From the NCBI GenBank assembly GCA_001298555.1, contig LJCW01000296.1, positions 1 to 55,813 of the forward strand: a stretch of 55,813 nucleotides of DNA, read 5' to 3'. Positions 7,692 through 16,006 of this stretch are shown here, in pieces (position 1 is the first letter of the stretch; every line of letters begins with the position of its first letter). The stretch comes from Actinobacteria bacterium OV450 (lineage in GTDB: Bacteria; Actinomycetota; Actinomycetes; Streptomycetales; Streptomycetaceae). The position numbers were made by a program, and so were the translations under genes. The notes under the pieces were generated by a model, which made no database searches, was not told the DNA's origin, and was given only the letters and a program-made list of their open reading frames with translations.

Positions 7692-9188
7692 ATGGCCGGC
7701 ATGGCGGAGGCCCCGAAGGGCTCCCGGAACGGCGAGGGCGGCGCGGACGGCAGGGATTCCGTCGAGCTCGGTGGCTACCGGCAGGAACTGAAGCGCACGC
7801 TCGGCTCCTTCCAGGTGTTCGCGATCTCGTTCGCCTTCATCTCAGTGGCGGTCGGCATCTTCGGAACGTACGACGACGTGCTGAGGACCGCCGGGCCGGT
7901 CGGGATCTGGCTGTGGCCGGCCGCGGGCGCGGGGCAGATCCTGGTGGCCCTGGTGATCGCGCAGTTCGCGGCCCGCATTCCGCTCAGCGGCTCCTCGTAC
8001 CAATGGGCCTCCCGGCTGGCCACCCCCAAGGTCGGCTGGGGGTTCGGCTGGCTCTCCTTCTGCTTCCTGGCGGTTGCCGTGGTCGCCGTCGACAACGCGC
8101 TGGCGAGCCAGGCGTTCATGCCGCTCGTCGGCATGGGACCCGACGAGGATGCCGCGCGGGTGATCACGCTCGTGGTGCTGCTCGTCCAGACGGTGCTCGC
8201 CATCGCCTCCACCCGTATCGTCAGCGTCATCAACACGGCGGCCGTCGGGATCGAAGTGGCCCTGGTCGTGGTGGTGTCGATCGCGCTGACGGTCGCCGTG
8301 CTGGTGACCGGCGACGGCGCGGCGGACAACCTCACCTCGCGCGGGGTCGCCGCGCAGGCGCCCCACTACTTCGCCGTCGGTGGCGGCCTGATGCTCGCGA
8401 TGATCATGGGTCTGGCCACGCTGGTCGGCTTCGACTCCGCGGCGAACCTGGCCGAGGAGGCCAAGGACGCGCACCGCACCGTCCCGCGCGCGATCGTGGG
8501 GTCGGTCGTGGCGGCCACGGTCCTGGGCATGCTGTTCCTGATCACGCTCACCGTCGCGATCAAGGACATTCCGCGGATCTCCGCCGCCGGCTCACCGGTG
8601 GCGGCGATCATGCGGGACCAGCTCGGTCCGGTCATGGAGCGGGTACTGCTGGTCGCCATCACCTTCGCGTTCTTCGGCGCCGGGGTGGTGGCGATGACGG
8701 CGTGCGCGCGCCTCGTCTTCGCGATGGCGCGCGACGGGCGCTTTCCGGCCCACCGGCTGATGCGGCACGTCAGCCCGCGGACGCGGACCCCGGTCCCGGC
8801 GACCGTCCTGATCTTCGCCCTCGGGGTCGTCCTGATGGTCGCGCTGCCGGGCGCCGCGCTGCTGGAGCTGATCACGGCATCGACGATCCTCCCTGCGCTC
8901 ATCTACGGCGCGACGATCACCCTCTACCTGGCGGTGCGCGGGCGGCTGGGCCGCAAGAAGGGCGCCTTCGACCTGGGGCGTTTCGAGCTGCCGGTCGCGA
9001 TCTCCGCGCTGGTGTGGACGCTCTTCGCGCTGTTCGTGCTGGTCTCGCCGAGAGAGGCCTTCGTCTCCGTCGTGATCGTGGTCGGCCTCCTCCTGGTGGG
9101 CGGGCTGTTCTTCCTCGTCATGCTGGTGGTGGACCGCGACGCGCTGGAGACCGAGCCGGGAGAAACGAACGAGGCCTTCCGTCCCTGA
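7692..9188 (+). CDS. APC-family amino acid/amine permease
   Basis: Integral membrane transporter of 498 residues with about twelve hydrophobic segments. The N-terminal region GSFQVFAISFAFISVAVGIF and the downstream EEAKDAHRTVPRAI motif (loop after helix 6) are hallmarks of the amino acid-polyamine-organocation family. The ribosome site GGGAGGGG precedes the ATG at a good distance. It probably imports an amino acid or amine coupled to protons or as an exchanger; the sequence does not tell the substrate. It stands alone, with no biosynthetic or catabolic partner beside it. Confidence 0.9.
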   Translation: MAGMAEAPKGSRNGEGGADGRDSVELGGYRQELKRTLGSFQVFAISFAFISVAVGIFGTYDDVLRTAGPVGIWLWPAAGAGQILVALVIAQFAARIPLSGSSYQWASRLATPKVGWGFGWLSFCFLAVAVVAVDNALASQAFMPLVGMGPDEDAARVITLVVLLVQTVLAIASTRIVSVINTAAVGIEVALVVVVSIALTVAVLVTGDGAADNLTSRGVAAQAPHYFAVGGGLMLAMIMGLATLVGFDSAANLAEEAKDAHRTVPRAIVGSVVAATVLGMLFLITLTVAIKDIPRISAAGSPVAAIMRDQLGPVMERVLLVAITFAFFGAGVVAMTACARLVFAMARDGRFPAHRLMRHVSPRTRTPVPATVLIFALGVVLMVALPGAALLELITASTILPALIYGATITLYLAVRGRLGRKKGAFDLGRFELPVAISALVWTLFALFVLVSPREAFVSVVIVVGLLLVGGLFFLVMLVVDRDALETEPGETNEAFRP

Positions 9189-9262
9189 CGCACGGGCTTC
9201 GCCCGCCCGGTGGGCGGCCGGCCGGCGTCGGCGCGGCGCACCCCCGTCGGGCAGGGTCCGGT

Positions 9263-9604
9263 TCATCCGGCGTAGTACTTGCCGATCTCCTGGCGGTAGT
9301 CCGGGTCGCGCAGGTGGTCGTCGCGGTGGAACTCCGGAGCGGCCTTGATCTGCTCCTTGGTGCGGTCCACGTGGACCGTCCTGCTCGCTTCGTCCACGCG
9401 CAGGATCGTCCCCGCCGGGAGCAGGACCTCCTTGCCGAAGATCCACACACCGGTGTCCACCACGATGTAGGCGTCGGCGACCTCCTTGGAGTGCCTGTCG
9501 ATCTTGCCGATATGGCCGTCGACGGCTTCCACGGCGTACCCCGTCAGGTCCTCGCCCGTCGGATGGATGATGCCGGAACGGTAGGCCCACATGTCGTCGG
9601 TCAT
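9263..9604 (-). CDS. PRC-barrel domain protein
   Basis: Cytoplasmic protein of 113 residues with a PRC-barrel core: GYAVEAVDGHIGKIDRHS, then DAYIVVDTGVWIFGKEVLLPA and a final strand. PRC barrels occur in RimM and in photosynthetic reaction-centre H subunits. Stand-alone versions are common in actinobacteria and are often linked to stress responses, with no proven activity. An AAGGAG site precedes the ATG by seven bases. The charged C-terminal tail ends RQEIGKYYAG. It converges on the permease gene. Confidence 0.85.
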   Translation of the reverse strand: MTDDMWAYRSGIIHPTGEDLTGYAVEAVDGHIGKIDRHSKEVADAYIVVDTGVWIFGKEVLLPAGTILRVDEASRTVHVDRTKEQIKAAPEFHRDDHLRDPDYRQEIGKYYAG

Positions 9605-9921
9605 GCCGCAGCTCCTTCACTGGGTCGGTGCAGGTGTCGTACTCCGTCCCGCCTGCCCCATGAGCCGGAGCCCACACGCCCGCCCCCGAACCCGGGGACG
9701 ACCGCGGAGCCTTCAGACCTTCGCGCCGACCGCTTCCACCAGCGTGACCATGACCTCGACCGCCGCGCGGTCCGTGAGGGCACGGCCCCACCCGACCGAA
9801 GGTGCGGTTCGGGGTCAGGACCTGGCGTGTCACCGGAGCAGGTGCGGCACCGGTGCGGCATGTTCATGGGGCAGTCGCTACGTGAACAACGACGCGTACG
9901 AGCCCCATATGGAGGTGCCCG
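9605..9921. other. Divergent intergenic region, no gene seen
   Basis: These 317 bases separate the PRC-barrel gene from the divergent cytochrome b/molybdopterin gene and must hold both promoters. I see no clear -35/-10 pair. Bases 9713-9781 on the minus strand read like a coding tail (ending VTLVEAVGAKV, stop) with strong GC at third positions, but an in-frame stop lies about 30 bases upstream of it and no usable start fits. Confidence 0.4.
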
Positions 9922-11244
9922 ATGGGTCCGAGTGGCGGCGGCCGGGGGCAGCCGGACGATGCGCCCCCACGGACGGGCAAAGAACCGCGAGGGACGGCCA
10001 CCCCGCCGCCGGGGCCGGCCCGTCCGGAGTTCTGGCGCAGTCCGCTGCGCGGTCCGTGGCTGACGTCGGTGTTCGGGCTGGTCCTGCTGTTCGGGATCAC
10101 TGTGCTCTTCGTGACGGGTCTGCTGTCGTACGCGGCGTACAACCCCGATCTCGCGGCGGTCAACGACCAGACTCCGGACAAGGGATGGCTCGGCTTCTAC
10201 CTGTTCCCGTGGCCGACTTCGCCGTACTGGCTCTACCGACTCACCCAGGGCGTCCACGTGACGCTGGGAATCGTCCTCGTGCCCGTCCTGCTGGCGAAGC
10301 TCTGGTCGGTCATTCCCAAGCTGTTCGAGTGGCCACCGGTCCGCTCGGCCGGTCATGCTCTGGAGCGGCTGTCCCTGCTCCTGCTGGTCGGCGGCGCCGG
10401 CTTCGAGTTCGCCACCGGCATCCTCAACGTCCAGCTCCACTACATCTTCCCGGGCTCCTTCTACACCCTGCACTTCTACGGGGCCTGGGTGTTCATCGGC
10501 GCGTTCGTCGTACACGTGGCCTTCCGGCTGCCCAGGGCACTGCGGGCCGTACGAGCACGGTCCGGGGAGCCCGCGGCGGGTACCCCGGACGCGGTCGGAC
10601 TGGTCTCGCCCCGCCCCGCGGCGCCGACCATCTCCCGCCGGGGCGCCCTGGCCATGGTGGGGCTGGGGTCCCTCGCCCTGCTGGTCGTCACGGCGGGGCA
10701 GAGCATCGGCGGATGGTGGCGGCGGACCGCGCTGCTCGCCCCTCACGGCCGGGACCCGGGTTCGGGCCCGAACGGCTTCCAGATCAACAAGACCGCCGCC
10801 TCGGTTGGGATCCGGCCCAGCGACGTCGGTCCCGCATGGCGGCTGACCGTACGGGGCCCGGGGCGTCAGGTCGACCTGACGTACGAGCAGCTCCTGGCCA
10901 TGACGCAGCACGAGTCGGCCCTGCCCATCGCCTGTGTGGAGGGCTGGTCGACCCCTGACCAGCGGTGGGGCGGGGTCCGGCTCACCGATCTGGCCGCGCT
11001 CGTAGGACTGGGTGTGAACACGCCCGAGGTCCTCGTGGAGTCGGTGCAGCGTGGCGGCTCGTTCAGGTCGGCAGTGCTCAGCGACCAGCAGGTCCGCGAC
11101 AGCCGCTCGCTGCTGGCCGTCCGCGTCAACGGGGCGGTCCTCTCCGCCGACCACGGCTACCCGGCGCGGGCCGTCGTAGCCGGGGCACCGGGGGTCCACA
11201 ACACCAAATGGGTCACCCGCCTCACCTTCGGAGAGCCCGTATGA
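9922..11244 (+). CDS. Membrane cytochrome b fused to sulfite-oxidase-type molybdopterin domain
   Basis: Redox protein of 440 residues. The first 205 residues hold four membrane helices with possible heme-ligand histidines at 112, 184 and 198, like a di-heme cytochrome b561/YedZ-type anchor. A fifth hydrophobic segment (about 242-260) is preceded by a twin-arginine-like SRRGAL. The remaining 170 residues are a sulfite-oxidase-family molybdopterin fold with likely metal-ligand Cys338 in IACVEGWS. The architecture resembles the actinobacterial proteins inserted first by Sec and then by Tat (Sco3746 of S. coelicolor, as I recall). Ribosome site GGAGG is six bases before the ATG. The stop overlaps the next gene as ATGA. 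The substrate is unknown; reduction of an oxidised sulfur or protein thioether is only a guess. Confidence 0.85.
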   Translation: MGPSGGGRGQPDDAPPRTGKEPRGTATPPPGPARPEFWRSPLRGPWLTSVFGLVLLFGITVLFVTGLLSYAAYNPDLAAVNDQTPDKGWLGFYLFPWPTSPYWLYRLTQGVHVTLGIVLVPVLLAKLWSVIPKLFEWPPVRSAGHALERLSLLLLVGGAGFEFATGILNVQLHYIFPGSFYTLHFYGAWVFIGAFVVHVAFRLPRALRAVRARSGEPAAGTPDAVGLVSPRPAAPTISRRGALAMVGLGSLALLVVTAGQSIGGWWRRTALLAPHGRDPGSGPNGFQINKTAASVGIRPSDVGPAWRLTVRGPGRQVDLTYEQLLAMTQHESALPIACVEGWSTPDQRWGGVRLTDLAALVGLGVNTPEVLVESVQRGGSFRSAVLSDQQVRDSRSLLAVRVNGAVLSADHGYPARAVVAGAPGVHNTKWVTRLTFGEPV

Positions 11245-11738
11245 GCGCCCCGACCGCGTTCCGGCGCCGCTACGGCGCCTCCCCCCTGCACCTGCTGCTC
11301 GTACTGACTTCCTTCGCCCTTGCGGTGTACGCCGGTCTGCGCCTGTTCGAGGGGGACACCGTGGGGGTGGCCGTCTGGTTCGTCGGTGCCGCTCTCCTCC
11401 ACGACCTGGTCCTGCTGCCCTTCTACTCGGTGACCGACCGGGCGGCGCAGGCCCTGTTCCTCCGCGGACCCGGCCCCACCGCGCCCGCGCCTCGTGTGAG
11501 TGTGAACCACGTCCGCGTACCCGCGTTCGTCTCCGGTGTCCTGCTGCTGGTCTGGTGGCCACTGATCTTCACCCGGGTCGGGCACTACACCGCGGCGACC
11601 GCCCTGCCTGCGGACGGGTTCCTCGGACGCTGGCTCCTCATCACGGCGGCGCTGTTCGCGGCGTCCGCCGTGGTCCTGGCCGTACGGACATGGCGCTGGA
11701 GCCGGGCTCAGCGGCAGGCCCGCAGCGCGACGAAGTGA
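11241..11738 (+). CDS. Four-helix membrane partner of the molybdopterin protein
   Basis: Membrane protein of 165 residues that starts inside the stop of the preceding gene (ATGA overlap), so the two are translationally coupled. Hydrophobic segments lie near residues 14-32, 38-58, 87-105 and 120-145; the tail is arginine-rich and should face the cytoplasm. It has no heme- or metal-binding pattern of its own. The context suggests a structural or quinone-side subunit for the cytochrome b/molybdopterin enzyme, but I recognise no named family. Confidence 0.75.
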   Translation: MSAPTAFRRRYGASPLHLLLVLTSFALAVYAGLRLFEGDTVGVAVWFVGAALLHDLVLLPFYSVTDRAAQALFLRGPGPTAPAPRVSVNHVRVPAFVSGVLLLVWWPLIFTRVGHYTAATALPADGFLGRWLLITAALFAASAVVLAVRTWRWSRAQRQARSATK

Positions 11739-11812
11739 CGTCCGGGCATCACGGCGAGCGTGGCGGTCAGGCCCGGCTGCCGGGCCGTGGTTACGGCTGC
11801 GGCCGTGGCCGT

Positions 11813-11857
11813 GGCTGCGGCTGCGGCTGCGGCTGCGGCTGCGGCTGCGGCTGCGGC
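11813..11857. repeat. Hexanucleotide microsatellite (GGCTGC)x7
   Basis: Seven perfect GGCTGC units and a half unit lie in the gap between the membrane protein and the epimerase, with degenerate GGCCGTGGCCGT copies just upstream. It is outside any supported gene. The copy number is likely to vary by slippage. Confidence 0.9.
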
Positions 11858-11952
11858 AATGCCCCACTGCCCCACTGCCCCCGTATGACGGAAGTCTTAC
11901 GTGCGCGCGTGGGAGTCCCTCCTCGGGCTGCGCACTGCGTAGCGTCCTCGGC

Positions 11953-13017
11953 ATGCGCGTACTCGTCACCGGAGGGGCCGGGTTCATCGGCTCCCACATC
12001 GTCTCCGCCCTCAAGGACCGGGGGCACGAGCCCGTCGTCCTCGACGCCCTGCTGCCCGCCGCCCACCCCGGCACACCGCCCCTGCCGGACGCCCAGTTCG
12101 TCCGCGCCGACGTACGGGACGCCGTCGCGGTCCGGGCCGCGCTCCGCGGAATCGACGCGGTGTGCCACCAGGCGGCCATGGTGGGCCTCGGCAAGGACTT
12201 CGCGGACGCCCCGGAGTATGTCGGTTGCAACGATCTCGGGACGGCGGTGCTGCTGGCGGAGATGGCGACCGCCGGGGTGCGCAAGCTCGTGCTCGCCGGA
12301 TCGATGGTGGTCTACGGGGAGGGCCGGTACACGTGCGAACGGCACGGAACGGTACGCCCCGGGCCGCGTCGGACCGAGGACCTGACGGCGGGCCGCTTCG
12401 AACCCCGCTGCCCCGACTGCGGAGCCGAACTCGCGCCGGGCCTGGTCGTCGAGGACGCGCCGACGGATCCGCGGAACGTGTACGCGACCACGAAACTGGC
12501 CCAGGAGCACCTTGCGGCGAGCTGGGCCCGGTGCGTGGAAGGCCGGGCGGTGTCGCTGCGCTACCACAACGTGTACGGGCCGGGCATGCCGCGCGACACC
12601 CCGTACGCCGGGGTGGCCTCCTTCTTCCGCTCCTCGCTCGCCCGGGGCGAGGCTCCCCGGGTCTACGAGGACGGCGCGCAGCGAAGGGACTTCGTCCACG
12701 TCACGGACGTGGCGGCGGCCAACGCGGTGGCACTCGAAGCGGTCGCTGCCCGGCAGGCGGGCGCACTCGCCGTGTACAACACCGGCAGCGGGGAGCCCCA
12801 CACGGTCGGCGAGATGGCCGCCGCCCTGGCCACCCCGCACGGCGGACCCGCCCCGGTGGTGACGGGCGAGTTCCGCCTCGGCGACGTACGGCACATCACC
12901 GCCGACTCCGCCCGGCTGCGCAAGGAGCTGGGCTGGCGTCCGACGATCGGCTTCGCCGACGGCATGGCCGAGTTCGCGCGGGCCGGCCAGCGCGACTCGG
13001 CGGGTGTGACGGGCTGA
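11953..13017 (+). CDS. NAD-dependent sugar-nucleotide epimerase/dehydratase with zinc-ribbon insert
   Basis: Extended short-chain dehydrogenase of 354 residues. The Rossmann start is VTGGAGFIGSH (residues 5-15), and the catalytic Tyr177 and Lys181 lie in YATTK. Between strand 5 and the active site an extra segment (about 122-165) carries Cys128, His131, Cys153 and Cys156 (CPDCG), a likely zinc ribbon. A similar cysteine-bearing insert occurs in dTDP-L-rhamnose 4-epimerase-like proteins, which is my best but unproven guess. A -10-like TAGCGT sits seven bases before the ATG with no ribosome site, suggesting a leaderless transcript. No other sugar or glycan genes lie nearby. Confidence 0.85.
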   Translation: MRVLVTGGAGFIGSHIVSALKDRGHEPVVLDALLPAAHPGTPPLPDAQFVRADVRDAVAVRAALRGIDAVCHQAAMVGLGKDFADAPEYVGCNDLGTAVLLAEMATAGVRKLVLAGSMVVYGEGRYTCERHGTVRPGPRRTEDLTAGRFEPRCPDCGAELAPGLVVEDAPTDPRNVYATTKLAQEHLAASWARCVEGRAVSLRYHNVYGPGMPRDTPYAGVASFFRSSLARGEAPRVYEDGAQRRDFVHVTDVAAANAVALEAVAARQAGALAVYNTGSGEPHTVGEMAAALATPHGGPAPVVTGEFRLGDVRHITADSARLRKELGWRPTIGFADGMAEFARAGQRDSAGVTG

Positions 13018-13021
13018 TCCG

Positions 13022-13056
13022 GGAACCGGCCGACCACTTGGGCGTCGGCCGGTTCC
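13022..13056. terminator. Strong hairpin between convergent genes
   Basis: A perfect 13-bp inverted repeat, GGAACCGGCCGAC and GTCGGCCGGTTCC, with a nine-base loop begins five bases after the epimerase stop. It can serve the epimerase and also the oppositely oriented oxidoreductase. Confidence 0.75.
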
Positions 13057-13168
13057 GCAGCGGACCGGTGGACCGGTGTTCCCGGGCGGGATCCGCGGCG
13101 ACACGGATCCCACCCGCTGCCGCCGGCTCCCGACCAGGTGCCCTCGGCCGGTGTCGTCGGCTCGGGGT

Positions 13169-14155
13169 TCAGCCGATGGTGACGACCATCTTCCCGAGCG
13201 CTTCACCGGACTCCATCGCCCGGTGGGCTTCGACGATCTCGTCGAACCGGAAGACGCGTGTGGGACGCGCCCGCAGCACGCCGGCCGCGACCTTGGCGTA
13301 CATCTCGTCGAGCGGTACGTCCTTGAGCGGGAATGCGGGGGTGCCCAGGACGAAGGCGCTGCCGAAGAAGCTGAGCCGGACTCCGCTGGGGAGATCGGCG
13401 ATCGGGTCGAAGTCCCGTACGGGCTCGAATCCGCCCAGGAAGCCCAGCTGGCACACCCGGCCGCGCGGCCGGACCAGGGCCAGCGAGTCACGCAGGACGC
13501 TGTTGCCGACGACGTCGAACACCGCGTCGATGCCCGCCTCCCGCACCGCGGGCCGGGGGGCGAGAGCGCCGTCGTCGATGAGTACGTCGGCCGCCCCCAG
13601 CTCCTTCAGCAGTGACGCTCGCCGCGGGTCCCGGGTCGTGGCGAAGACGGTTGCGCCGTGGTCGACGGCCAGGTTGACCGCAGCCTGGCCGAGCGAGGAG
13701 GTCGCGCCCCGCACCAGCACCTTTTCGCCCGGCCTCAGATCCAGATTGCCGAACAGGCCGCTCCACGCGGTCGCGTACACCTCGGGAACCGCCGCAAGGT
13801 CGGCCCAGTCCAGCGATGGCGAGGATCGGACGGCGACCACGTTGGTCGCCGGTACGGTCACCAGCTCCGCGTAACTCCCGTTGCGCGTACGCCCCATGCC
13901 GCCGAGGATCGCCACCACTCGGGTCCCGATGGGGAATTCACCGGACGTATCCGCCTCCACCACACCGGCGCACTCGATCCCGGTGACGGCGGCCACCCTT
14001 CCCCATGCGCCGCTGCGCATGTACGCCTCGGCGTGGTTGAGGCCGAACGCCTTGACCCGGATCAGCACTTCGCCTTGGGCGGGAACCGGTTCGGGCAGTT
14101 CGGTGACCGTGAGGACCTCGGGGCCTCCGTGGTCGGATATGACGATGGCCTTCAT
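13169..14155 (-). CDS. Zinc-independent MDR oxidoreductase (quinone reductase-like)
   Basis: Medium-chain dehydrogenase/reductase of 328 residues. The N-terminal GroES-like domain has VLIRVKAFGLNHAEAYMRSG, and the Rossmann domain has VRGATSSLGQAAVNLA. The catalytic-zinc cysteine and histidine of alcohol dehydrogenases are absent, which points to the NADPH quinone/enone reductase branch. The ATG at 14155 is preferred because GGAG lies seven bases upstream. A TetR gene lies just upstream on the same strand, and near-identical operators precede both genes, so this enzyme is probably repressed until an electrophile or quinone-like ligand appears. Confidence 0.9.
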   Translation of the reverse strand: MKAIVISDHGGPEVLTVTELPEPVPAQGEVLIRVKAFGLNHAEAYMRSGAWGRVAAVTGIECAGVVEADTSGEFPIGTRVVAILGGMGRTRNGSYAELVTVPATNVVAVRSSPSLDWADLAAVPEVYATAWSGLFGNLDLRPGEKVLVRGATSSLGQAAVNLAVDHGATVFATTRDPRRASLLKELGAADVLIDDGALAPRPAVREAGIDAVFDVVGNSVLRDSLALVRPRGRVCQLGFLGGFEPVRDFDPIADLPSGVRLSFFGSAFVLGTPAFPLKDVPLDEMYAKVAAGVLRARPTRVFRFDEIVEAHRAMESGEALGKMVVTIG

Positions 14156-14171
14156 GTACCGACTCCATTCT

Positions 14172-14185
14172 TGAGCAGTCATTCA
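14172..14185. promoter_or_regulatory. TetR-type operator before the MDR gene
   Basis: TGAGCAGTCATTCA lies 17 bases upstream of the MDR start. It matches 11 of 14 positions with the site in the promoter of the neighbouring TetR gene, and both are imperfect dyads of the TGAnYG..CATTCA type. The likely binder is the adjacent regulator. Confidence 0.6.
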
Positions 14186-14238
14186 ACTATGGGTGCGAAA
14201 GAAGGGCCACCGCGTACGGTGGCCCGTGCGCCCCGTCG

Positions 14239-14823
14239 TCAGGCGAGAGCGAGGAAGGCGTTGTCGACGATCGCGCGCAGGAGCTTCTCGTCGGGATCGG
14301 CCTTCCCGACGACCATCAGCCCCTGACAGGTGGCGACCAGCAGCCTGGCGCTCCCGGCACAGTCCAGCGACGTGCGCACCTGCCCCCGGCGGACCGCGTT
14401 CTCCAGCGCGTGGGTCATGCACCGCTCCAGCCGGGCCAGGTGCCCCCGGACGACGGCCGCCGCCTCGTCGTCCTCGGCGGCGTGCTCGATCGCCGTGTTG
14501 ACAAGCAGGCAGCCCTGCCGGCCTTCGGGGCTGAGCAGATCGCGCACCAGACCGTCGAAGTAGCCACGGATCTCGGCCACCGACGCACCCGGGGCCTCCA
14601 GCTCGCCCAGCTTCTCGGGCACGACCAGCCGCGAGTAGCGCTCCAGCGACTTCAGGAACAGCGCACGCTTGCCGCCCGGGAAGGCGCTGTAGAGACTGCC
14701 GGGCTTGACTCCGGTCGCCTTGACCAGATCCTCGACCGACACGGCCCGGTACCCGCGCTCCCAGAATCGCAGCATGGCTACGTTCAGTACGGCGTCGGGC
14801 TCGAACTCGCGTGGTCTGGGCAT
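14239..14823 (-). CDS. TetR-family transcriptional repressor
   Basis: Regulator of 194 residues. The N-terminal helix-turn-helix reads VSVEDLVKATGVKPGSLYSAF, with the following KRALFLKSLERY typical of TetR proteins; the C-terminal ligand-binding helices include CLLVNTAIEHA. It precedes the MDR oxidoreductase on the same strand with an 83-base gap. Its own ATG has no ribosome site, while a -10 TATTCT ends six bases before it, so the mRNA is probably leaderless. The same dyad occurs in its promoter and before the MDR gene, which supports repression of itself and of the reductase. Confidence 0.92.
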   Translation of the reverse strand: MPRPREFEPDAVLNVAMLRFWERGYRAVSVEDLVKATGVKPGSLYSAFPGGKRALFLKSLERYSRLVVPEKLGELEAPGASVAEIRGYFDGLVRDLLSPEGRQGCLLVNTAIEHAAEDDEAAAVVRGHLARLERCMTHALENAVRRGQVRTSLDCAGSARLLVATCQGLMVVGKADPDEKLLRAIVDNAFLALA

Positions 14824-14829
14824 GGGAGG

Positions 14830-14858
14830 AGAATAGATGAGCGACCATTCAAAAACAA
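14830..14858 (-). promoter_or_regulatory. TetR-gene promoter with operator inside the spacer
   Basis: On the minus strand -35 TTGTTT (14853-14858) and -10 TATTCT (14830-14835) are 17 bases apart. The dyad TGAGCGACCATTCA (14838-14851, plus strand) fills the spacer. A regulator bound there would exclude RNA polymerase. The start codon begins six bases after the -10. Confidence 0.65.
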
Positions 14859-14937
14859 TGCACTCAGTGGCTCCCGGCGATTTCAGAGGCACCGTGGGGT
14901 CGGCGACGCCGCAGAGTGACCGCCACCCGGCGAACCG

Positions 14938-14962
14938 CTGACCACTGACCACTGACCGCTGA
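14938..14962. repeat. Tandem 7-bp repeat (CTGACCR)x3.5
   Basis: Three head-to-tail copies of CTGACCA/G plus CTGA lie in the gap between the TetR promoter and the membrane-protein gene. It is a short slippage-type repeat with no evident function. Confidence 0.8.
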
Positions 14963-15004
14963 GGGTCCCGGCTCCTTCCGGTCCGCACCCGCCCCGGCGC
15001 CGCG

Positions 15005-16006
15005 CTATGGCGAGAGGAACGAGAGCAGCAGGTCCGGCCCGTTCGCGCGCAGGCGGGGGAAGGCGATGACGGCGGCGACGGCTGCCGGGACGAGGGTCCA
15101 GGGTGCTTCGACCCCGAGGCGGCCGCCCGCCCAGGCTCCCGCCCATCCGACGGCGCCGACGAGGAGCAGCGCTCCTGCGAGGTGCAGGGTCTCGCGCAGG
15201 GCGATCCAGTCGGCCGCCGGGTCGAGGCCGGCCAGTTCCTCGTCCGGGAGGAGCGCGGCGTAGCGGCCTTCGGCGTGCCGCTCGGCAACGGTGAGTGCCA
15301 GGCCCGACAGGTCGCGTACGGCAGCGGCTCGGTCGGTGTCCAGCCCGGCCTCCGCGCGACGCAGGGCCGATACGACGAGCCGGGCGTGGAGCCGCGCGTT
15401 CCTGCGGCGGGGCGAGGACCTCGGAATGCTGCCGGTGCGTCCGGGGGCCGCGAGCAAGGTGCGCTCAAGGGTGCGCAGGGCCCGGGAGACGTCCGCTGCT
15501 CTCGCGTGCCGCCGGCCGGCGGGTGCCGTGGCCAGTGCCGAGCAGCACCGGATCAACCGGAGGGCGGAGGCGACGGGCGCGTACTGCCGGTACGCGTGGG
15601 TGCGGCCGGCGCCGCGCAGGGAGATCCACCACCGCATCACGTACGAGGGGGCGTACATGAGCACCGCGGCCGCCAGCACCACCTGCACCGTTCCGGCGTT
15701 CTGCAGTGCCCCGCGCGCAGGAGCGGGCCAGTGGCCGAAGCTCGCCCAGGCCGCGGCCAGGGCCCCCCAGATGACGAAGGTGGTGATCAGGATGACCTGG
15801 TTGGCGTGCCAGAGGGCGAAGGTGCGCCGCCTCACCGCGTCACGGACCGGTGGGGGCAGGGGCAGGGCAGCGCCGGTGGCCGTAAGGCCCGTCTCGGTGT
15901 CGGCGGCGACCTTCGCGATGTCGGCGTGTATGACGGCCCAGTTGCCGCGGCCGGTGCCCCGGAGCAGGGGCCAGAGCGTACTGACGGACGCGTGGGCCGG
16001 CGGCAT
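15005..16006 (-). CDS. Four-helix membrane protein of unknown function
   Basis: Protein of 333 residues that I do not recognise. Two hydrophobic segments (HANQVILITTFVIWGALAAA, then VQVVLAAAVLMYAPSYVM) lie in the first half and two more (LAGALLLVGAVGWAGAW, then TLVPAAVAAVIAFP) near the end. Between them is an arginine-rich helical domain of about 150 residues that probably faces the cytoplasm. The ATG at 16006 is chosen for the GGAGG just upstream and because the longer reading adds only Arg/Gly-rich sequence. It stands alone on its strand. Confidence 0.65.
   Translation of the reverse strand: MPPAHASVSTLWPLLRGTGRGNWAVIHADIAKVAADTETGLTATGAALPLPPPVRDAVRRRTFALWHANQVILITTFVIWGALAAAWASFGHWPAPARGALQNAGTVQVVLAAAVLMYAPSYVMRWWISLRGAGRTHAYRQYAPVASALRLIRCCSALATAPAGRRHARAADVSRALRTLERTLLAAPGRTGSIPRSSPRRRNARLHARLVVSALRRAEAGLDTDRAAAVRDLSGLALTVAERHAEGRYAALLPDEELAGLDPAADWIALRETLHLAGALLLVGAVGWAGAWAGGRLGVEAPWTLVPAAVAAVIAFPRLRANGPDLLLSFLSP

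Noticed and set aside
9713..9781. Coding-like tail ending VTLVEAVGAKV on the minus strand
   Set aside because: Third-position GC is tempting, but an in-frame stop lies about 30 bases upstream and no start fits. Too short to call a pseudogene.
11953..13017. Epimerase as part of a sugar or antibiotic biosynthetic cluster
   Set aside because: No glycosyltransferase, nucleotidyltransferase or other sugar gene lies nearby. It stands alone.
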